A DNA stretch of 64,000 nucleotides, taken from the NCBI GenBank assembly GCA_016712675.1, contig JADJQR010000001.1, forward strand, positions 3,286,001 through 3,350,000, given 5' to 3'. Positions within the stretch are counted from its first letter, which is position 1. Every line of letters starts with the position of its first letter. Origin of the DNA: a bacterium. GTDB taxonomy: Bacteria > Krumholzibacteriota > Krumholzibacteriia > LZORAL124-64-63. The notes under the pieces were generated by a model, which saw only the letters and a list, made by a program, of their open reading frames with translations, did no database searches and had not been told where the DNA came from. Below, in pieces: positions 1 to 9,426 of the stretch. A program made the translations under genes and the position numbers.

Positions 1-238
1 CGCCTACGAGATCCTGGGCAACAACCGGGACAAGGTCGAGACCCTCAAGGACGCGCTGCTCGAGCGCGAATCGATCGATGCCGAGGAGTTCAAGCTGCTG
101 ATGAAGGGCCAGACACTGCCCGAGCGGGAGCTGGCCGTGGACCATTCGGTGGACGGCGTGGACGCGGCGCCGGCGACCGCCGGCGAGCCGCAGGGACGGC
201 GTGCGCAGGATGACGACACCGTCGACGGCGGCGCATGA
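1..238 (+). CDS. ftsH: FtsH protease, C-terminal end (partial)
   Basis: The reading frame enters from the left edge (first full codon at base 2) and ends with TGA at 236-238, leaving 78 residues. The first ~40 residues have the pattern of the extreme C-terminal helices of the membrane AAA+ zinc protease FtsH: a Tyr-Glu-Ile-Leu start, then T-L-K-D-A-L-L-E-R-E-S-I-D-A-E-E-F and L-M-K-G. In that region the family carries LLExExLdgeE. The rest is a low-complexity acidic tail, as is usual for FtsH. The stop overlaps the folP start as ATGA, so the two are probably co-translated; ftsH-folP is a common neighbourhood. Neither the AAA nor the protease domain is inside the window, so the call rests on the tail and the context. 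Confidence 0.6.
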   Translation, partial: AYEILGNNRDKVETLKDALLERESIDAEEFKLLMKGQTLPERELAVDHSVDGVDAAPATAGEPQGRRAQDDDTVDGGA

Positions 239-1146
239 GCCGCGACGGTGATCGATTCGACGCGGAAGGGGACCTGACGGTCCCCTTCCGCGCACCGGGA
301 TGGGACCTTGGGCGCGTCCGCTTGCAGCCGGCCGGCCGCCCGCTGGTGATGGGGATCATCAACCTCACGCCCGACAGCTTCTGGGCCGGGTCCCGCTCGA
401 CCGTCCCCGACGCGGCCCTGGACCTGGCCCAACGGCTGGCGGACGAGGGCGCCGACCTGCTGGATCTGGGCGCCGAATCGTCGCGGCCCGGCGCCGCGCC
501 GGTGGGCGTGGACGAGGAACTGGCGCGCCTGCTGCCGGTGCTGCGGCGCCTGCGGACGCTGACGGACCTGCCGCTGACGGTCGACACGGTGCGTGCCGAT
601 ACCGCGATCGCCGCGCTGGCCGAGGGCGCCGACGCCATCAACGACATCAGCGCGGGCACCCACGATCCGGGCCTGCTGCCGTGCGTGGCGCGGGCAGGGG
701 CCGGATTGGTGCTGATGCACATGCGCGGCACGCCGGCCACGATGCAGGACGCCCCCAGCTACGGGGATGTCGTGGGCGAAGTGGCCGCCTGGCTGGCCGA
801 GCGGGCCGCCGCCGCCGAGGCGGCCGGCGTCGCTCCCGGGCGGATCGCCGTCGACCCGGGCCTCGGGTTCGGCAAGACGCCGGCACACAACCTGGCCCTG
901 CTGCGCGGCGCGGCGGCCACGGCCGGCGGACGACCGCTGCTGGTGGGAGCCTCGCGCAAGAGCTTCATCGCGGCCGTGGCCGGCAGCGGCGGGGCGGGTA
1001 CGATGATCGACCCGGGCGACCGCCTGCCCGGCAGCCTGGCCGCACTGGCGGCCGCTTGGCGCGCGGGCGCCACCGTGGTGCGCGTCCACGACGTGGCGGC
1101 ATCGCGGCAGTTCCTGGACGTGCTGGCGGCGATCGCCGACGTTTGA
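235..1146 (+). CDS. folP: Dihydropteroate synthase
   Basis: 303 residues, the usual length. The enzyme condenses 6-hydroxymethyl-dihydropterin pyrophosphate with p-aminobenzoate in folate synthesis (cytoplasmic TIM barrel). All signature blocks are visible: MGIINLTPDSFW near residue 39, DLGAESSRPGA near 81, a VDT block near 120, INDISAG, DPGLGFGKT near 205, GASRKSFI near 238 (pterin/phosphate loop) and the closing RVHDV. The start ATG at 235 overlaps the stop of the preceding ftsH fragment. p-Aminobenzoate and tryptophan share chorismate, so this gene is functionally close to the aroC and trp genes downstream. No oddities. Confidence 0.96.
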   Translation: MSRDGDRFDAEGDLTVPFRAPGWDLGRVRLQPAGRPLVMGIINLTPDSFWAGSRSTVPDAALDLAQRLADEGADLLDLGAESSRPGAAPVGVDEELARLLPVLRRLRTLTDLPLTVDTVRADTAIAALAEGADAINDISAGTHDPGLLPCVARAGAGLVLMHMRGTPATMQDAPSYGDVVGEVAAWLAERAAAAEAAGVAPGRIAVDPGLGFGKTPAHNLALLRGAAATAGGRPLLVGASRKSFIAAVAGSGGAGTMIDPGDRLPGSLAALAAAWRAGATVVRVHDVAASRQFLDVLAAIADV

Positions 1147-1208
1147 ACACGCCTGCGGAGCGAATTGCCACTTTCCCCGTTGAGCGGCCCGCGGGCCGAT
1201 GCTAGGTT

Positions 1209-2072
1209 GTGGCCATGTGGGAAAAGGTCTCCGGCAGCATCGTGATCGACGTCCTCGATATCCTCATCGTGGCCTACCTGCTGTACCGCCTGATCGTGTT
1301 CATCAAGGACACGCGGGTGATCCAGATGTTCGTCGGGCTGGGCCTGCTGCTGGTGCTGTCGTTCCTGGCCCAGTTGCTGGGCATGATGGTGGTCGGCCGC
1401 ATCATCGGCACACTGCAGACGGTGTGGGTCGTGGCCTTCATCATCATCTTCCAGCCCGAACTGCGGTCGGCGCTGACCACGCTGGGCCTCGGGCACGGGA
1501 TCATCTTCAACCGGCAGCGGGAGATCCCCGCCGAGCAGGAGCTGCTCAAGGCGGTGACCCGGCTGTCCAAACGGGGACTCGGGGCGCTGATCGTGATCGA
1601 GCGCGAGGTGAGGCTGAACGACTGGGCCCAGAAGGGCGTGCCGCTGGACGCCGAGATCACCGCCGCGATGCTCGAGGCGATCTTCACGGTGCCGGGGCCG
1701 CTGCACGACGGCGCCGTGATCATCAGCGGCAGCCGGATCGCGGCGGCGGCGGTGATCCTCCCGATCACCGAGCGTGAGGAACTGGGCTACATCCTGGGCA
1801 CGCGGCACCGCGCCGCCATCGGCATCAGCGAGCAGTCCGACGCGATCGTGCTGGTGGTGTCGGAGGAGACGCGGGCGATCAGCCTAGTCTTCGGCGGGCA
1901 CATCCGGCGCGGCCTGTCGCTGGACGAACTGACGGCCGAGCTGGAACGCGTCTACCGGCGGCAGAGCAGCCCGCGGCAGCGCAACCGGCGAGCCAGCGAC
2001 CGCGCGGCGGAGGCCGTCGCGGTCGATCCCACGCCAGGTAGTGCCGGAGCGGCACCCGGCCCGCAGGGCTGA
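1209..2072 (+). CDS. cdaA: Diadenylate cyclase CdaA (c-di-AMP synthase)
   Basis: 287 residues from a GTG at 1209; an in-frame ATG at 1215 would shorten it by two residues. Three hydrophobic segments (about residues 11-32, 37-62 and 69-82) are followed by a DisA_N/DAC domain. The catalytic LHDGAVII block lies at 165-172 and GTRHRAA at 197-203. It makes the second messenger c-di-AMP from two ATP at the membrane. The position 62 bp after folP is the conserved ftsH-folP-cdaA order seen in several phyla. The tail (about 250-287) is charged and Pro/Ala-rich. No YbbR-type regulator (CdaR) follows; the next gene is convergent aroC. A CdaR partner, if present, is elsewhere. Confidence 0.95.
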   Translation: MAMWEKVSGSIVIDVLDILIVAYLLYRLIVFIKDTRVIQMFVGLGLLLVLSFLAQLLGMMVVGRIIGTLQTVWVVAFIIIFQPELRSALTTLGLGHGIIFNRQREIPAEQELLKAVTRLSKRGLGALIVIEREVRLNDWAQKGVPLDAEITAAMLEAIFTVPGPLHDGAVIISGSRIAAAAVILPITEREELGYILGTRHRAAIGISEQSDAIVLVVSEETRAISLVFGGHIRRGLSLDELTAELERVYRRQSSPRQRNRRASDRAAEAVAVDPTPGSAGAAPGPQG

Positions 2073-2114
2073 CGCTGCCTCGTTCCTGCCGGCGCCGCGG
2101 CCCACGCGCGCCGA

Positions 2115-3209
2115 TCATCTCCCGCCGAGCGGACCTCGCGACGCCTGGATGAGCGCCAGGTCGGCCAATACCAGCGCAGCCATCGCCTCGACGATCGGCA
2201 CCGCGCGCGGCAGCACGCACGGATCATGGCGTCCGCCGACCGACAGCTCGATCTGGGCACCGTCATAGCCGGCCGTGCGCTGCGGGCGGGCGAGGCTGGC
2301 CGGCGGCTTGAAGGCGACGCGGAACGTGACCGGCTCGCCGTTGCTGATCCCGCCCTGCACGCCGCCGCTGTTGTTGGTGGCGGTGCCGAGCCCCGACCCG
2401 CGCGCCACGAACACATCGTTGTTCTGCGAACCGCGCCGCGCGGTCCCGGCGAACCCCGAGCCGATCTCGAAGCCCTTCGTCGCCGGCAGCGACAGGAACG
2501 CACGCGCCAGCATGGCCTCGAGCTTGTCGAAGACGGGCTCGCCCCAGCCCGCCGGCAGGTCGCGGCAGACTCCGGCGATGACGCCGCCGACCGAATCGCC
2601 GTCCGCCCTGGCGGCCCTGATCGCCTGCTCCAGGCCCGGGGCCAGGGCCGCGTCCGGGCACCGCGTCGGGTGGGCATCGACGTCCGCGCGCGTGACCGTG
2701 GCGGCGTCCACCCGCGCCGGCCCCAGGCCGGCCACCTGCTCGACCCAGGCCACGATCCCGACGCCATGGGCCACGCCCAGCCAGTGGGCGGCGACCGCGC
2801 CGGCCGCGACGCGGCCGACCGTCTCGCGGGCGCTGGCACGCCCGCCGCCGGATGCCGGCTGCACGCCGTACTTCGCGCGCACGGTGAAGTCGGCGTGCGA
2901 CGGGCGGGGCGCGCCCGCCAGGGCCGCGTAGTCGGCCGGACGGCGGTCCTCGTTGCGGACCAGCAGCGCGATGGGCGTGCCTAGCGTCAGGCCCGACTGG
3001 ACGCCCGAGAGGATCTCGACCTGGTCCGATTCGCTTCGCGCGGTGGTCAGGTCGCCCTGGCCGGGGCGCCGGCGATCCAGTTGTGCCTGGATGACGGCCT
3101 CGTCCAGGGACAGGCCGGGCGGGCAACCGTCGATGACCGCGCCGACGGCCGGCCCGTGGGACTCGCCGAACGTGGTGACACGGAACAGGCGGCCGAGGGT
3201 GCTGGACAT
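2115..3209 (-). CDS. aroC: Chorismate synthase
   Basis: 364 residues, full length. It converts EPSP to chorismate with reduced FMN, the last step of the shikimate pathway. Seen in the sequence: an N-terminal [15 protein letters not shown], the RPSHAD block near residue 105, [17 protein letters not shown], and a C-terminal part with [15 protein letters not shown]. The ATG at 3209 is chosen because the family begins exactly here and CAGGAG lies just upstream. The frame stays open to 4004, but that part is antisense to the neighbouring peptidase gene. Monocistronic, convergent with cdaA and divergent from the M14 gene. It feeds the trp operon 6 kb away but is not part of it. Confidence 0.96.
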   Translation of the reverse strand: MSSTLGRLFRVTTFGESHGPAVGAVIDGCPPGLSLDEAVIQAQLDRRRPGQGDLTTARSESDQVEILSGVQSGLTLGTPIALLVRNEDRRPADYAALAGAPRPSHADFTVRAKYGVQPASGGGRASARETVGRVAAGAVAAHWLGVAHGVGIVAWVEQVAGLGPARVDAATVTRADVDAHPTRCPDAALAPGLEQAIRAARADGDSVGGVIAGVCRDLPAGWGEPVFDKLEAMLARAFLSLPATKGFEIGSGFAGTARRGSQNNDVFVARGSGLGTATNNSGGVQGGISNGEPVTFRVAFKPPASLARPQRTAGYDGAQIELSVGGRHDPCVLPRAVPIVEAMAALVLADLALIQASRGPLGGR

Positions 3210-3528
3210 GGGGCTCCTGGCGGGTTGCTGACGGGTTCGGGTGGAGATGTCCATGATGCCAGACCCGGAGCGGACGGGCAAGGGCGCGGCTGCCCGAGGT
3301 CGGTTCGCAGGACCGTCGCAGGTGAACAGACCCATTCGCCGGCCCGGAGGCGCCCCCGGCTGAATCCGCGGGTTCAATCGACATTTCGTGATCGATCCGT
3401 GACCCGCAGGCGTTATCCTTAGTCTCGGCATGTCGCGCGAACAGGCGTCCGCGTGACCTCGATCCTTTTCCGGCGCGCCCGCCCACGGCCCTGCCGCCCG
3501 GGCCACCTCCACCGGGGAGAACTCCGCG
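3210..3528. other. Divergent intergenic region aroC / M14 peptidase
   Basis: 319 bp without a credible gene. Apart from the aroC promoter candidate it holds an AT-richer patch around 3375-3425, probably carrying the promoter of the peptidase gene. I could not assign clear hexamers there. Confidence 0.4.
3253..3281 (-). promoter_or_regulatory. Candidate sigma70-type promoter of aroC
   Basis: On the minus strand TTGCCC (3281-3276) and CATCAT (3258-3253) are separated by 17 bp. This would start the transcript about 37 nt before the aroC ATG. Each hexamer matches the consensus at four of six positions, so this is only a candidate. Confidence 0.35.
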
Positions 3529-6135
3529 ATGAACCGCACCCTTCGCCCGCTGTCCCACCGCCTGCCCTCGCCTCGGCCGTGGGCGCCGATCCTCTGCCTG
3601 CTCCTGCTGGCCGCCGCCGTGGCGACCGCCGCCCCGGCCTTCGAGCCGATCACGCCCGCCGCCCTGGCGGCCGCGCGGGCCCGGGCGCAGTGGCAGCCCA
3701 TGGTCTGGACCGACCACCCCGTGCGCATCGAGCTGCGCGACCGCGAGCAACTGGACGAACTGCTGCGCGCGGTGCCGCTGAGCCGGTTCGGCCGCGAGGA
3801 CGTGCGGATCACCCTCGAAGGGCCCGACCGCAAGATCGAGAAGGTGGCCCTCGAGGTGAGGGTGACCGAACAGGAGCACGCGGAGCTGGTCGCCGCCGGC
3901 TGGAAGCCGGAGGTGCTGCGCGACCTGGACCGCGAGGGGCGCGAGGCGGCCGAGAAGGCCTGGGCCACCCGTGAGCTGACGCCGGGCGCGGAGAAGGTCT
4001 TCACCTTCCCCCTGACCGTCTACCCCAGCCACGCGGAAGTGGGCCAGATCCTGGCTGACCTGGCCGCCGCACACCCGACGCGCGCCCGCACGTTCCAGTG
4101 GGGCACGAGCATCCAGGGACGCGCGCTGTGGGGCATCGTGATCAGCGACAACGTCCAGAGCACCGAGGCCGAGCCGGAAGTCCGCTTCAGCTCCACGATG
4201 CATGGGGACGAGGTCACGGGGATGATCCTGACCCTCGACTTCGCCAACTACCTGCTGGCCAACTACGGGGTGCCCGGCCGCGAGGACGTCACCAACCTGG
4301 TCGACAACTACGAAATCCACCTGATGCCGAACCACAACCCGGACGGCACCTACCTGACGCAGCGCTACAACGCGAACTCGGTGGACCTCAACCGGAACTT
4401 CCCGGAGCCCGCCGGCACGCAGCCGATCACCGAGACCGAGAACCTGTCGTACATGGCCTACGCCAACTCCCACCACTTCGTGGTCAGCGGGAACTACCAC
4501 GGCGGCGCACTGGTGATGAACTACCTCTGGGACTGGACCTACACGCTGGCGCCGGACGACGCCGCGCTGAGCAAGCTGAGCCTGGAATACTCGACCTACA
4601 ACCTGCCGATGTACAACGGCGACTTCCCGCAGGGCATCACCAACGGCGCCGACTGGTACGTGGCCACCGGCACCGTGCAGGACTGGGCCTACGACCAGAC
4701 CGGCTGCATCGACACGACGATCGAGGTTTCGAACACGAAGTGGCCCGCCGCCTCCACGCTGGTGACGTTCTGGAACGAGAACCGCGAGGGGATGATGCAC
4801 TACCTTAAGGCCGCCCGCTACGGCATCAACGGCGTGGTCACGGCCGCCGACACGGGGGACCCTCTGGCTGCCACCGTCACGGTCACCGGCAACAGCAAGA
4901 CGGTGACGACCGATCCGGAACACGGCGACTACTACAAGCTGCTGGATAGCGGCACCTACCAGCTCACGTTCTCGGCGCCGGGCTACATCACGCAGACCAT
5001 CAGCAACGTCGCCACGACCTGGGGCACCCCCACCGTGCTGAACGTGCAGATGCAGCCGACCGCGCGCGGCGACCTCAGCGGGCTGGTGCTGGCCGTGGGC
5101 GGCGCGCCGCTGGCGGCCCAGGTGCAGGTCACCACGCACCCGCTGGGCGCCCCGGTGACCACGGTCACGGCGGGCGCGGCCGGCGACTACGCGATCAACG
5201 ACCTCGAGTACGGCGACTACCGCCTGGTGTACACGTTCGCCGGGCGCGCCACGGCCAACCAGGTCGTGACTGTCGACGCCGCGACGATCACCGCGCCGAC
5301 CATGTACCTGGCGCAGTCGGTCACCTTGACGCCGTTCGCCTCGAACTTCGACGACGGCCTGACCACCGGCTGGACCGGCACCTGGGCGCTGCTGGCCCCC
5401 GGCGCCGACGGCACCGCCTGGGAGATGACCGACAGCCCGGCCGGCAACTACGTGAACAACACGACGAAGACCTGCACGATGGCGGCGGGCGCCGACCTGT
5501 CGGACCTCGTCTCGGGCAGCCTCACCTACCGCGCCAAGTGGAACCTCGAGACCAACTGGGACGGCGTGCAGCTACAGGTCTCGGTCGGCGGCGGCGCCTG
5601 GACGCCGGTGGGCGCCACGCGGACGCAGGCGCCCAGCGGGCAGGGCGTGCAGACGGTGGGCCCCTGGTATGAAGGCGCGCAGGCGACCTGGGTCACCGAG
5701 ACGGTCGACCTGACGCCCTGGCTGGGGCTGAGCGACGTGCGGTTCCAGTTCGTGCTGCGCTCGGACTCGTCGACCTACCGGGACGGCTTCCACTTCGACA
5801 CGTTCCTGATCCAGGGCGAGGGTATCGACAACTTCAGCGGCACGGGCGACCTGCCGGCCGTGACGCGGCTGACCGGGGCGCAGCCCAACCCGTTCAACCC
5901 GTCGACGACGGTGCGCTTCGAACTGGCGCGCGCCGGCCACGCCCGCCTGCGCGTCTACGACCTGTCCGGGCGCCTGGTGCGCGAGCTGGCGGACCGGGCG
6001 ATGGCCGCCGGCCCGCAGGCCGTGGCCTGGGACGGCCGTGACGGGGACGGGCAGCCGGTGCCCAGCGGCGTCTATCTGGTCAAGCTGTCGGCCGACGGCA
6101 GCGAGCAATCGGTGAAGGCTTCGCTGGTGAAGTAG
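3529..6135 (+). CDS. Secreted M14 zinc carboxypeptidase with FlgD-like C-terminus
   Basis: 868 residues. A long basic-then-hydrophobic N-terminus ending in Ala-rich residues (~20-40) looks like a signal peptide. The M14 domain spans about 165-430. Zinc ligands are His225, Glu228 (HGDE) and His324 (NYHGG); NPDG and VDLNRNFPE form the substrate loop, and Glu399 in TIEVS is the general base. Two carboxypeptidase-regulatory-like beta domains follow (about 436-500 and 515-590), then a jelly-roll/MAM-like segment (605-770). The FlgD-type module starts at PNPFNPSTT (785) and runs to the end. It probably removes C-terminal residues from peptides outside the cell or on its surface. The FlgD tail is shared with three other peptidases in this window. 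The start is the only ATG giving a leader; a GGGGAG motif precedes it. Confidence 0.9.
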   Translation: MNRTLRPLSHRLPSPRPWAPILCLLLLAAAVATAAPAFEPITPAALAAARARAQWQPMVWTDHPVRIELRDREQLDELLRAVPLSRFGREDVRITLEGPDRKIEKVALEVRVTEQEHAELVAAGWKPEVLRDLDREGREAAEKAWATRELTPGAEKVFTFPLTVYPSHAEVGQILADLAAAHPTRARTFQWGTSIQGRALWGIVISDNVQSTEAEPEVRFSSTMHGDEVTGMILTLDFANYLLANYGVPGREDVTNLVDNYEIHLMPNHNPDGTYLTQRYNANSVDLNRNFPEPAGTQPITETENLSYMAYANSHHFVVSGNYHGGALVMNYLWDWTYTLAPDDAALSKLSLEYSTYNLPMYNGDFPQGITNGADWYVATGTVQDWAYDQTGCIDTTIEVSNTKWPAASTLVTFWNENREGMMHYLKAARYGINGVVTAADTGDPLAATVTVTGNSKTVTTDPEHGDYYKLLDSGTYQLTFSAPGYITQTISNVATTWGTPTVLNVQMQPTARGDLSGLVLAVGGAPLAAQVQVTTHPLGAPVTTVTAGAAGDYAINDLEYGDYRLVYTFAGRATANQVVTVDAATITAPTMYLAQSVTLTPFASNFDDGLTTGWTGTWALLAPGADGTAWEMTDSPAGNYVNNTTKTCTMAAGADLSDLVSGSLTYRAKWNLETNWDGVQLQVSVGGGAWTPVGATRTQAPSGQGVQTVGPWYEGAQATWVTETVDLTPWLGLSDVRFQFVLRSDSSTYRDGFHFDTFLIQGEGIDNFSGTGDLPAVTRLTGAQPNPFNPSTTVRFELARAGHARLRVYDLSGRLVRELADRAMAAGPQAVAWDGRDGDGQPVPSGVYLVKLSADGSEQSVKASLVK

Positions 6136-6161
6136 GACCGGTCGACCCGGCCGGGAGTGCG

Positions 6162-6188
6162 AAGGGACCGCCGGCCGGCGGTCCCTTC
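6162..6188. terminator. Hairpin between convergent genes
   Basis: Perfect self-complementary hairpin (AAGGGACCGCC, loop GGCC, GGCGGTCCCTT) between the ends of the M14 gene and the HDOD gene. It has short T-rich ends in both directions, so it can serve both. Confidence 0.7.
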
Positions 6189-6219
6189 CTCATATGCGGG
6201 CGCCCGGGGCGCGGCCGCC

Positions 6220-7083
6220 TCAGCGGGGCGCCGTGCCCGCCGTCTCTCCTGCCTCGAGCTGGTCCTCCAGCTCGACCATGAGCTGCGCCAGCACGATGTC
6301 GCCGGCACCGAGCGTCGCGGCCTCTTCGGTCACCGCCAGGACCAGCGACGTGTCCGCATCGATGCCGATCCCCAGTCGACGACAGGCCTTGTTGGCCAGC
6401 GAGACCAGGTTGATGAGCGTCCCGGCCTGCGACAGGTCATCCAGGTGGTGGTCGCGGATGACCAGCCCGTACTCGTCGGGCAGCCCCCAGCCCCTGGCCA
6501 GGTCGAAGCCACGCGTGGTGTGCGCGGACTCGAGGATCTCGAGGACCAGGCGCTCGGAAAGATCCTCGTGGAGGCCTTCGTCGACGAAGACGTCCTCGAT
6601 GACCTTGATCAGCAGCAGCTTCCCGACGTCATGGAGCAGGCCGCCGACGAACGCGACCTGCTCGAGGTCGCGATAGCCCAGCTTCCGCGCCAGCCAGGCC
6701 GCGCCGTGCGCCACCCCCAGGGAATGCTGCCAGAGCGGCTCCATGAAGCCCTTCAGCATCGGCGAACGCGCGCAGTACTGCTGCTTCTCGCAGGTCTGGA
6801 CCGCGACGCGAAGCAGTTGTGACGTGCCGAGGCGGACCGACGCCTCGCGGACCGTTGCCACCTTCGACAGGCCGGCGTAGAGCGCGCCGTTGGCGGCGCG
6901 CAGGACTTCCCCGGTCAACGCGGCGTCGCCCGCGATCAGGGCCGCCACCTTGGCGAGGTCCACCTCGGGGTCCGAGACCAGCCGGTGCAGTTCCGTCGCG
7001 ACGCGGCTGCGCGCCGGCAGTTCGAAACGACCCGCGGCGATCCGCTCCTCGATCATCACCAGAAGGGAACGTTCGCCGCTCAT
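6220..7083 (-). CDS. HDOD domain signalling protein
   Basis: 287 residues. HDOD domains are HD-fold modules of bacterial signalling proteins, often without enzyme activity. Here the characteristic start (F-E-L-P, then a Leu-rich helix with D-L-A-K-V-A-A-L-I-A-G-D-A-A-L) occupies residues 15-80. R-L-G-T-S-Q-L-L-R-V is near 100, and an HD pair sits in GGLLHDVGKLLL near 160. The ATG at 7083 overlaps the stop of the upstream ATPase gene (ATGA), so the two are translationally coupled. The likely role is output or regulation for the pilus/secretion ATPase. A direct enzymatic function is not indicated. Confidence 0.88.
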   Translation of the reverse strand: MSGERSLLVMIEERIAAGRFELPARSRVATELHRLVSDPEVDLAKVAALIAGDAALTGEVLRAANGALYAGLSKVATVREASVRLGTSQLLRVAVQTCEKQQYCARSPMLKGFMEPLWQHSLGVAHGAAWLARKLGYRDLEQVAFVGGLLHDVGKLLLIKVIEDVFVDEGLHEDLSERLVLEILESAHTTRGFDLARGWGLPDEYGLVIRDHHLDDLSQAGTLINLVSLANKACRRLGIGIDADTSLVLAVTEEAATLGAGDIVLAQLMVELEDQLEAGETAGTAPR

Positions 7084-8996
7084 CGCAGCACCCCCTGCAG
7101 TCGGTGGAGTTCCTGCAGCGGCCGCGGGCGTGCGAGCCTGGGCAGCGTGCGGATGATCTCCTCGAAGGACGTCAGACCTTCGCTGGCCTTGTAGATCCCG
7201 TCCTCCAGCAGCGAGACCAGGCCGGTGCTCTCCATGCTGATGCGGCGGATCTCGTAGCTCGTGCGCCTCTGGATCAGGGCGTCCTTGACCTGCTCGTTGA
7301 GGATGAGCAGCTCGAACACGGCCAGGCGGCCCTTGTATCCCAGGTAGCGGCAGGCGCTGCAGCCGGTCCCGCGTGCGAACACCAGGCGGGTGACCTCCCG
7401 GGGCTGATAGCCCAGGCGGCGGATCTCGTCAGGGGTCAGGACGTGGTCCTGGCGGCACTCCGGGCACACGCGGCGCAGCAGGCGCTGCGCCAGCACGCTG
7501 ACCACGGTCGAGGAGATCAGGAACGCCTCGATGTCCATGTGCAGCAGACGCAGCAGGCCACCGATGGAGTCCTCGGTGTGGAAGGTCGTCAGCACCTTGT
7601 GGCCGGTCAGGGCGGCCTGGATGGCCGTGTCTGCCGAGAACCGGTCGCGGATCTCGCCGATGACGATCACGTCGGGGTCCTGCCGCACGATGTGGCGGAG
7701 GGTCTCCTCGTAGGTGATGCTGATCTTGGGGTTGATCGAGCACTGGTTGATGCCGTTGATCACGTACTCGACCGGATCCTCGGCCGTGATGATGCTCGTG
7801 TTGATGCTGTTGAGGTAGTTGATGGCGCCGTAGAGCGTGGTCGTCTTGCCGGATCCGGTCGGGCCGGTGATCAGGACCACCCCGCTGGGGACGTCCAGCA
7901 CGTCGTCGCGGAATCGCTGCACCATGCGCGGCGACATGCCGATATCGTTGATGTCGAGCAGGTTGCTGCGGTTGTTGAGCAGGCGCAGGACGATCTTCTC
8001 GCCGTGGATGGTCGAGTAGAACGACACGCGAAGGTCGAGGCTGGCGCCGTCGTGCTCGAAGAGCATGCGGCCGTCCTGGTGGCGGCGCCTCTCGGCGATA
8101 TCGGCGCCCGCCAGCACCTTGATGCGGCTGGTCAGCGCGCGCGCCGACTCGAGCGGGAAGTCCGCGTGCTGCACCAGCACGCCGTCCTGCCGGAATCGCA
8201 CGCGCAGGCGGTCCGACATCGGCTCGATGTGGATGTCACTGGCTCTCTGGGCGATAGCTTCGCTGATGATGCGCTGCACGGCCTGGACCTGCGCGCCCTC
8301 GTTCTCCAGGCGTCCGGCGCCCTCCGCGGCGCTGGTCATGGACTTGAGCGCCTGCTCCAGCACGTGGCGACGGACCAGGCACGGCGTGGCAGTCTCGCCG
8401 ATCGTGCGCGACGCCTCGGCGGCGGGCTCGGCCGCCAGCGGGTCACCCACCGCCAGCAGGAGCGCACCGTCCGGGCCGCGGAACGGGAAGGCCTGGTGCC
8501 GCGTGAACCACGCGGGCTTGAAGCGGGCCAGCAGGGCACGGTCGGCCGGCAGGCGATCCAGCTCGAGATATGCCAGTCCCAGCTGGGCCGAGAGGACCTT
8601 CAGCAGGTTGTCCTCGGTGATGAAGTGGTTGTCGACCAGCACCTCGCCGATCCGTCGACCAGGCGCCTCCTTCTGCAGCGCAACGGCCGCCTGCAGGTCG
8701 GGCCCGGTGATGATGCCCAGCTCCAGCAGCAGGGTTCCCAGCCGCAGCTTGACGCGGTTGCGCGTGAGCGTCTCCCGCAGCGCCACCGGCGTGATCAGGC
8801 CCAGGTCCTGCAGCACCAGGACGAGCGAACGCGGGCTGGCCAGGCGCGACTGCACACGCCGGGCATAGGTCACGTCCTCGGCGGTGACAACACCGGCTTC
8901 GACCAGGATGGCCGCGATCTCGGGCGGTGCTGGTGGGGCCGCGCCGTCGGGCGGGGACGTGGAGCCCGGGCTTGCGGAATCAAGAGCGACGGACAT
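7080..8996 (-). CDS. PilB/GspE-type secretion ATPase with MshEN domains
   Basis: 638 residues. It is the hexameric assembly ATPase of type IV pili or type II secretion. Two MshEN-like N-terminal modules (about 25-85 and 85-190, with LGLIT and LGIIT turns) can bind c-di-GMP in relatives. The core has Walker A GPTGSGKTTT with Lys384, an Asp-box and Walker B IVIGEIRD near 445. A tetracysteine zinc site follows (CPEC near 515 and CSAC near 545). The ATG at 8996 is chosen over an open extension to 9209 because the first MshEN motif follows it closely and the extension runs into the trp promoter region. No other pilus genes are nearby, so which machine it powers is open. Confidence 0.9.
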   Translation of the reverse strand: MSVALDSASPGSTSPPDGAAPPAPPEIAAILVEAGVVTAEDVTYARRVQSRLASPRSLVLVLQDLGLITPVALRETLTRNRVKLRLGTLLLELGIITGPDLQAAVALQKEAPGRRIGEVLVDNHFITEDNLLKVLSAQLGLAYLELDRLPADRALLARFKPAWFTRHQAFPFRGPDGALLLAVGDPLAAEPAAEASRTIGETATPCLVRRHVLEQALKSMTSAAEGAGRLENEGAQVQAVQRIISEAIAQRASDIHIEPMSDRLRVRFRQDGVLVQHADFPLESARALTSRIKVLAGADIAERRRHQDGRMLFEHDGASLDLRVSFYSTIHGEKIVLRLLNNRSNLLDINDIGMSPRMVQRFRDDVLDVPSGVVLITGPTGSGKTTTLYGAINYLNSINTSIITAEDPVEYVINGINQCSINPKISITYEETLRHIVRQDPDVIVIGEIRDRFSADTAIQAALTGHKVLTTFHTEDSIGGLLRLLHMDIEAFLISSTVVSVLAQRLLRRVCPECRQDHVLTPDEIRRLGYQPREVTRLVFARGTGCSACRYLGYKGRLAVFELLILNEQVKDALIQRRTSYEIRRISMESTGLVSLLEDGIYKASEGLTSFEEIIRTLPRLARPRPLQELHRLQGVLR

Positions 8997-9146
8997 GCGG
9001 TCAGCCCTCCGGGCGAAGGGAAGTGCGATGGCGACGGGTGGTTCCGTCACGCCATGGACATCGACCACCGCCGGCGGCGATTGAGCCAAATCACATCCTA
9101 TTGCTACCCGATCGCGGGCGCCCGGCCGGCGGCTCCGGCGCCGCCG

Positions 9147-9175
9147 TTGACACGGCTCCCGAAACGCGGTATGAT
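9147..9175 (+). promoter_or_regulatory. trp operon promoter
   Basis: A perfect -35 TTGACA (9147-9152), a 17-bp spacer and -10 TATGAT (9170-9175), five of six to consensus. This is one of the two best promoters in the window. It would start RNA near 9182, about 50 nt before the leader peptide ATG. Confidence 0.82.
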
Positions 9176-9232
9176 CTCTCCACGTTCGCGGTCCGACCGA
9201 CCGCCCCACGCTCCCGAATCGCGAGGCTCCCG

Positions 9233-9367
9233 ATGTCCGCTGGCCGCCATCCCTTCCCGCTGACCGCCGCCGCCCCCAGGGGCGGGCGCGGCACGTGGCG
9301 TTGGTGGCGTTGGCCGGTGGCGGGCCCGGAGCCCGGCTGCGGCGCGCGCAGGGGTGCGAGGATCTGA
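9233..9367 (+). CDS. trpL: trp operon leader peptide
   Basis: 44-residue open frame between the trp promoter and trpE. The ATG at 9233 has GAGG six bases upstream; TGA is at 9365-9367. Residues 22-27 read W-R-W-W-R-W (codons TGG at 9296, 9302, 9305 and 9311), so four Trp codons fall in six positions. Random sequence is very unlikely to place this just ahead of trpE. A ribosome short of charged tRNA-Trp would stall here. The peptide has no other recognisable feature and need not be stable. The stop lies 31 nt before the terminator stem. The E. coli trpL has two adjacent Trp codons, so this is an analogous but independently built leader. Confidence 0.82.
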   Translation: MSAGRHPFPLTAAAPRGGRGTWRWWRWPVAGPEPGCGARRGARI

Positions 9368-9426
9368 CCCCAGCCGCGATACCGAGCCGACGCCGAGCCC
9401 GTCATCCCCCGGATGACGGGATTTTT
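9319..9426 (+). promoter_or_regulatory. trp attenuator: antiterminator versus terminator
   Basis: GGCGGGCCCGG (9319-9329), six bases after the last leader Trp codon, can pair with CCGAGCCCGTC (9393-9403): seven pairs, one mismatch, three pairs. That pairing uses up the first six bases (9398-9403) of the 5' arm of the terminator at 9398-9420, so the two folds exclude each other. A ribosome stalled on the Trp codons leaves 9319-9329 free and favours read-through. A freely moving ribosome favours termination. This is the classical attenuation arrangement; the pairings were found by eye, without energy calculation. Confidence 0.7.
9398..9426 (+). terminator. Rho-independent terminator upstream of trpE (attenuator)
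   Basis: Ten-base-pair perfect stem (CCCGTCATCC / GGATGACGGG, loop CCC) at 9398-9420, followed by ATTTTT. It ends 47 nt before the trpE ATG, well inside the transcript from the promoter at 9147, so it acts as a conditional terminator. Confidence 0.85.

Noticed and set aside
3340-3400. tRNA-like GGTTCAATC near 3370
   Set aside because: No acceptor, D or anticodon arms can be drawn around it.
3210-4004. N-terminal extension of aroC by 265 codons
   Set aside because: Chorismate synthase starts at 3209 with a ribosome site; the extension runs antisense to the M14 gene.
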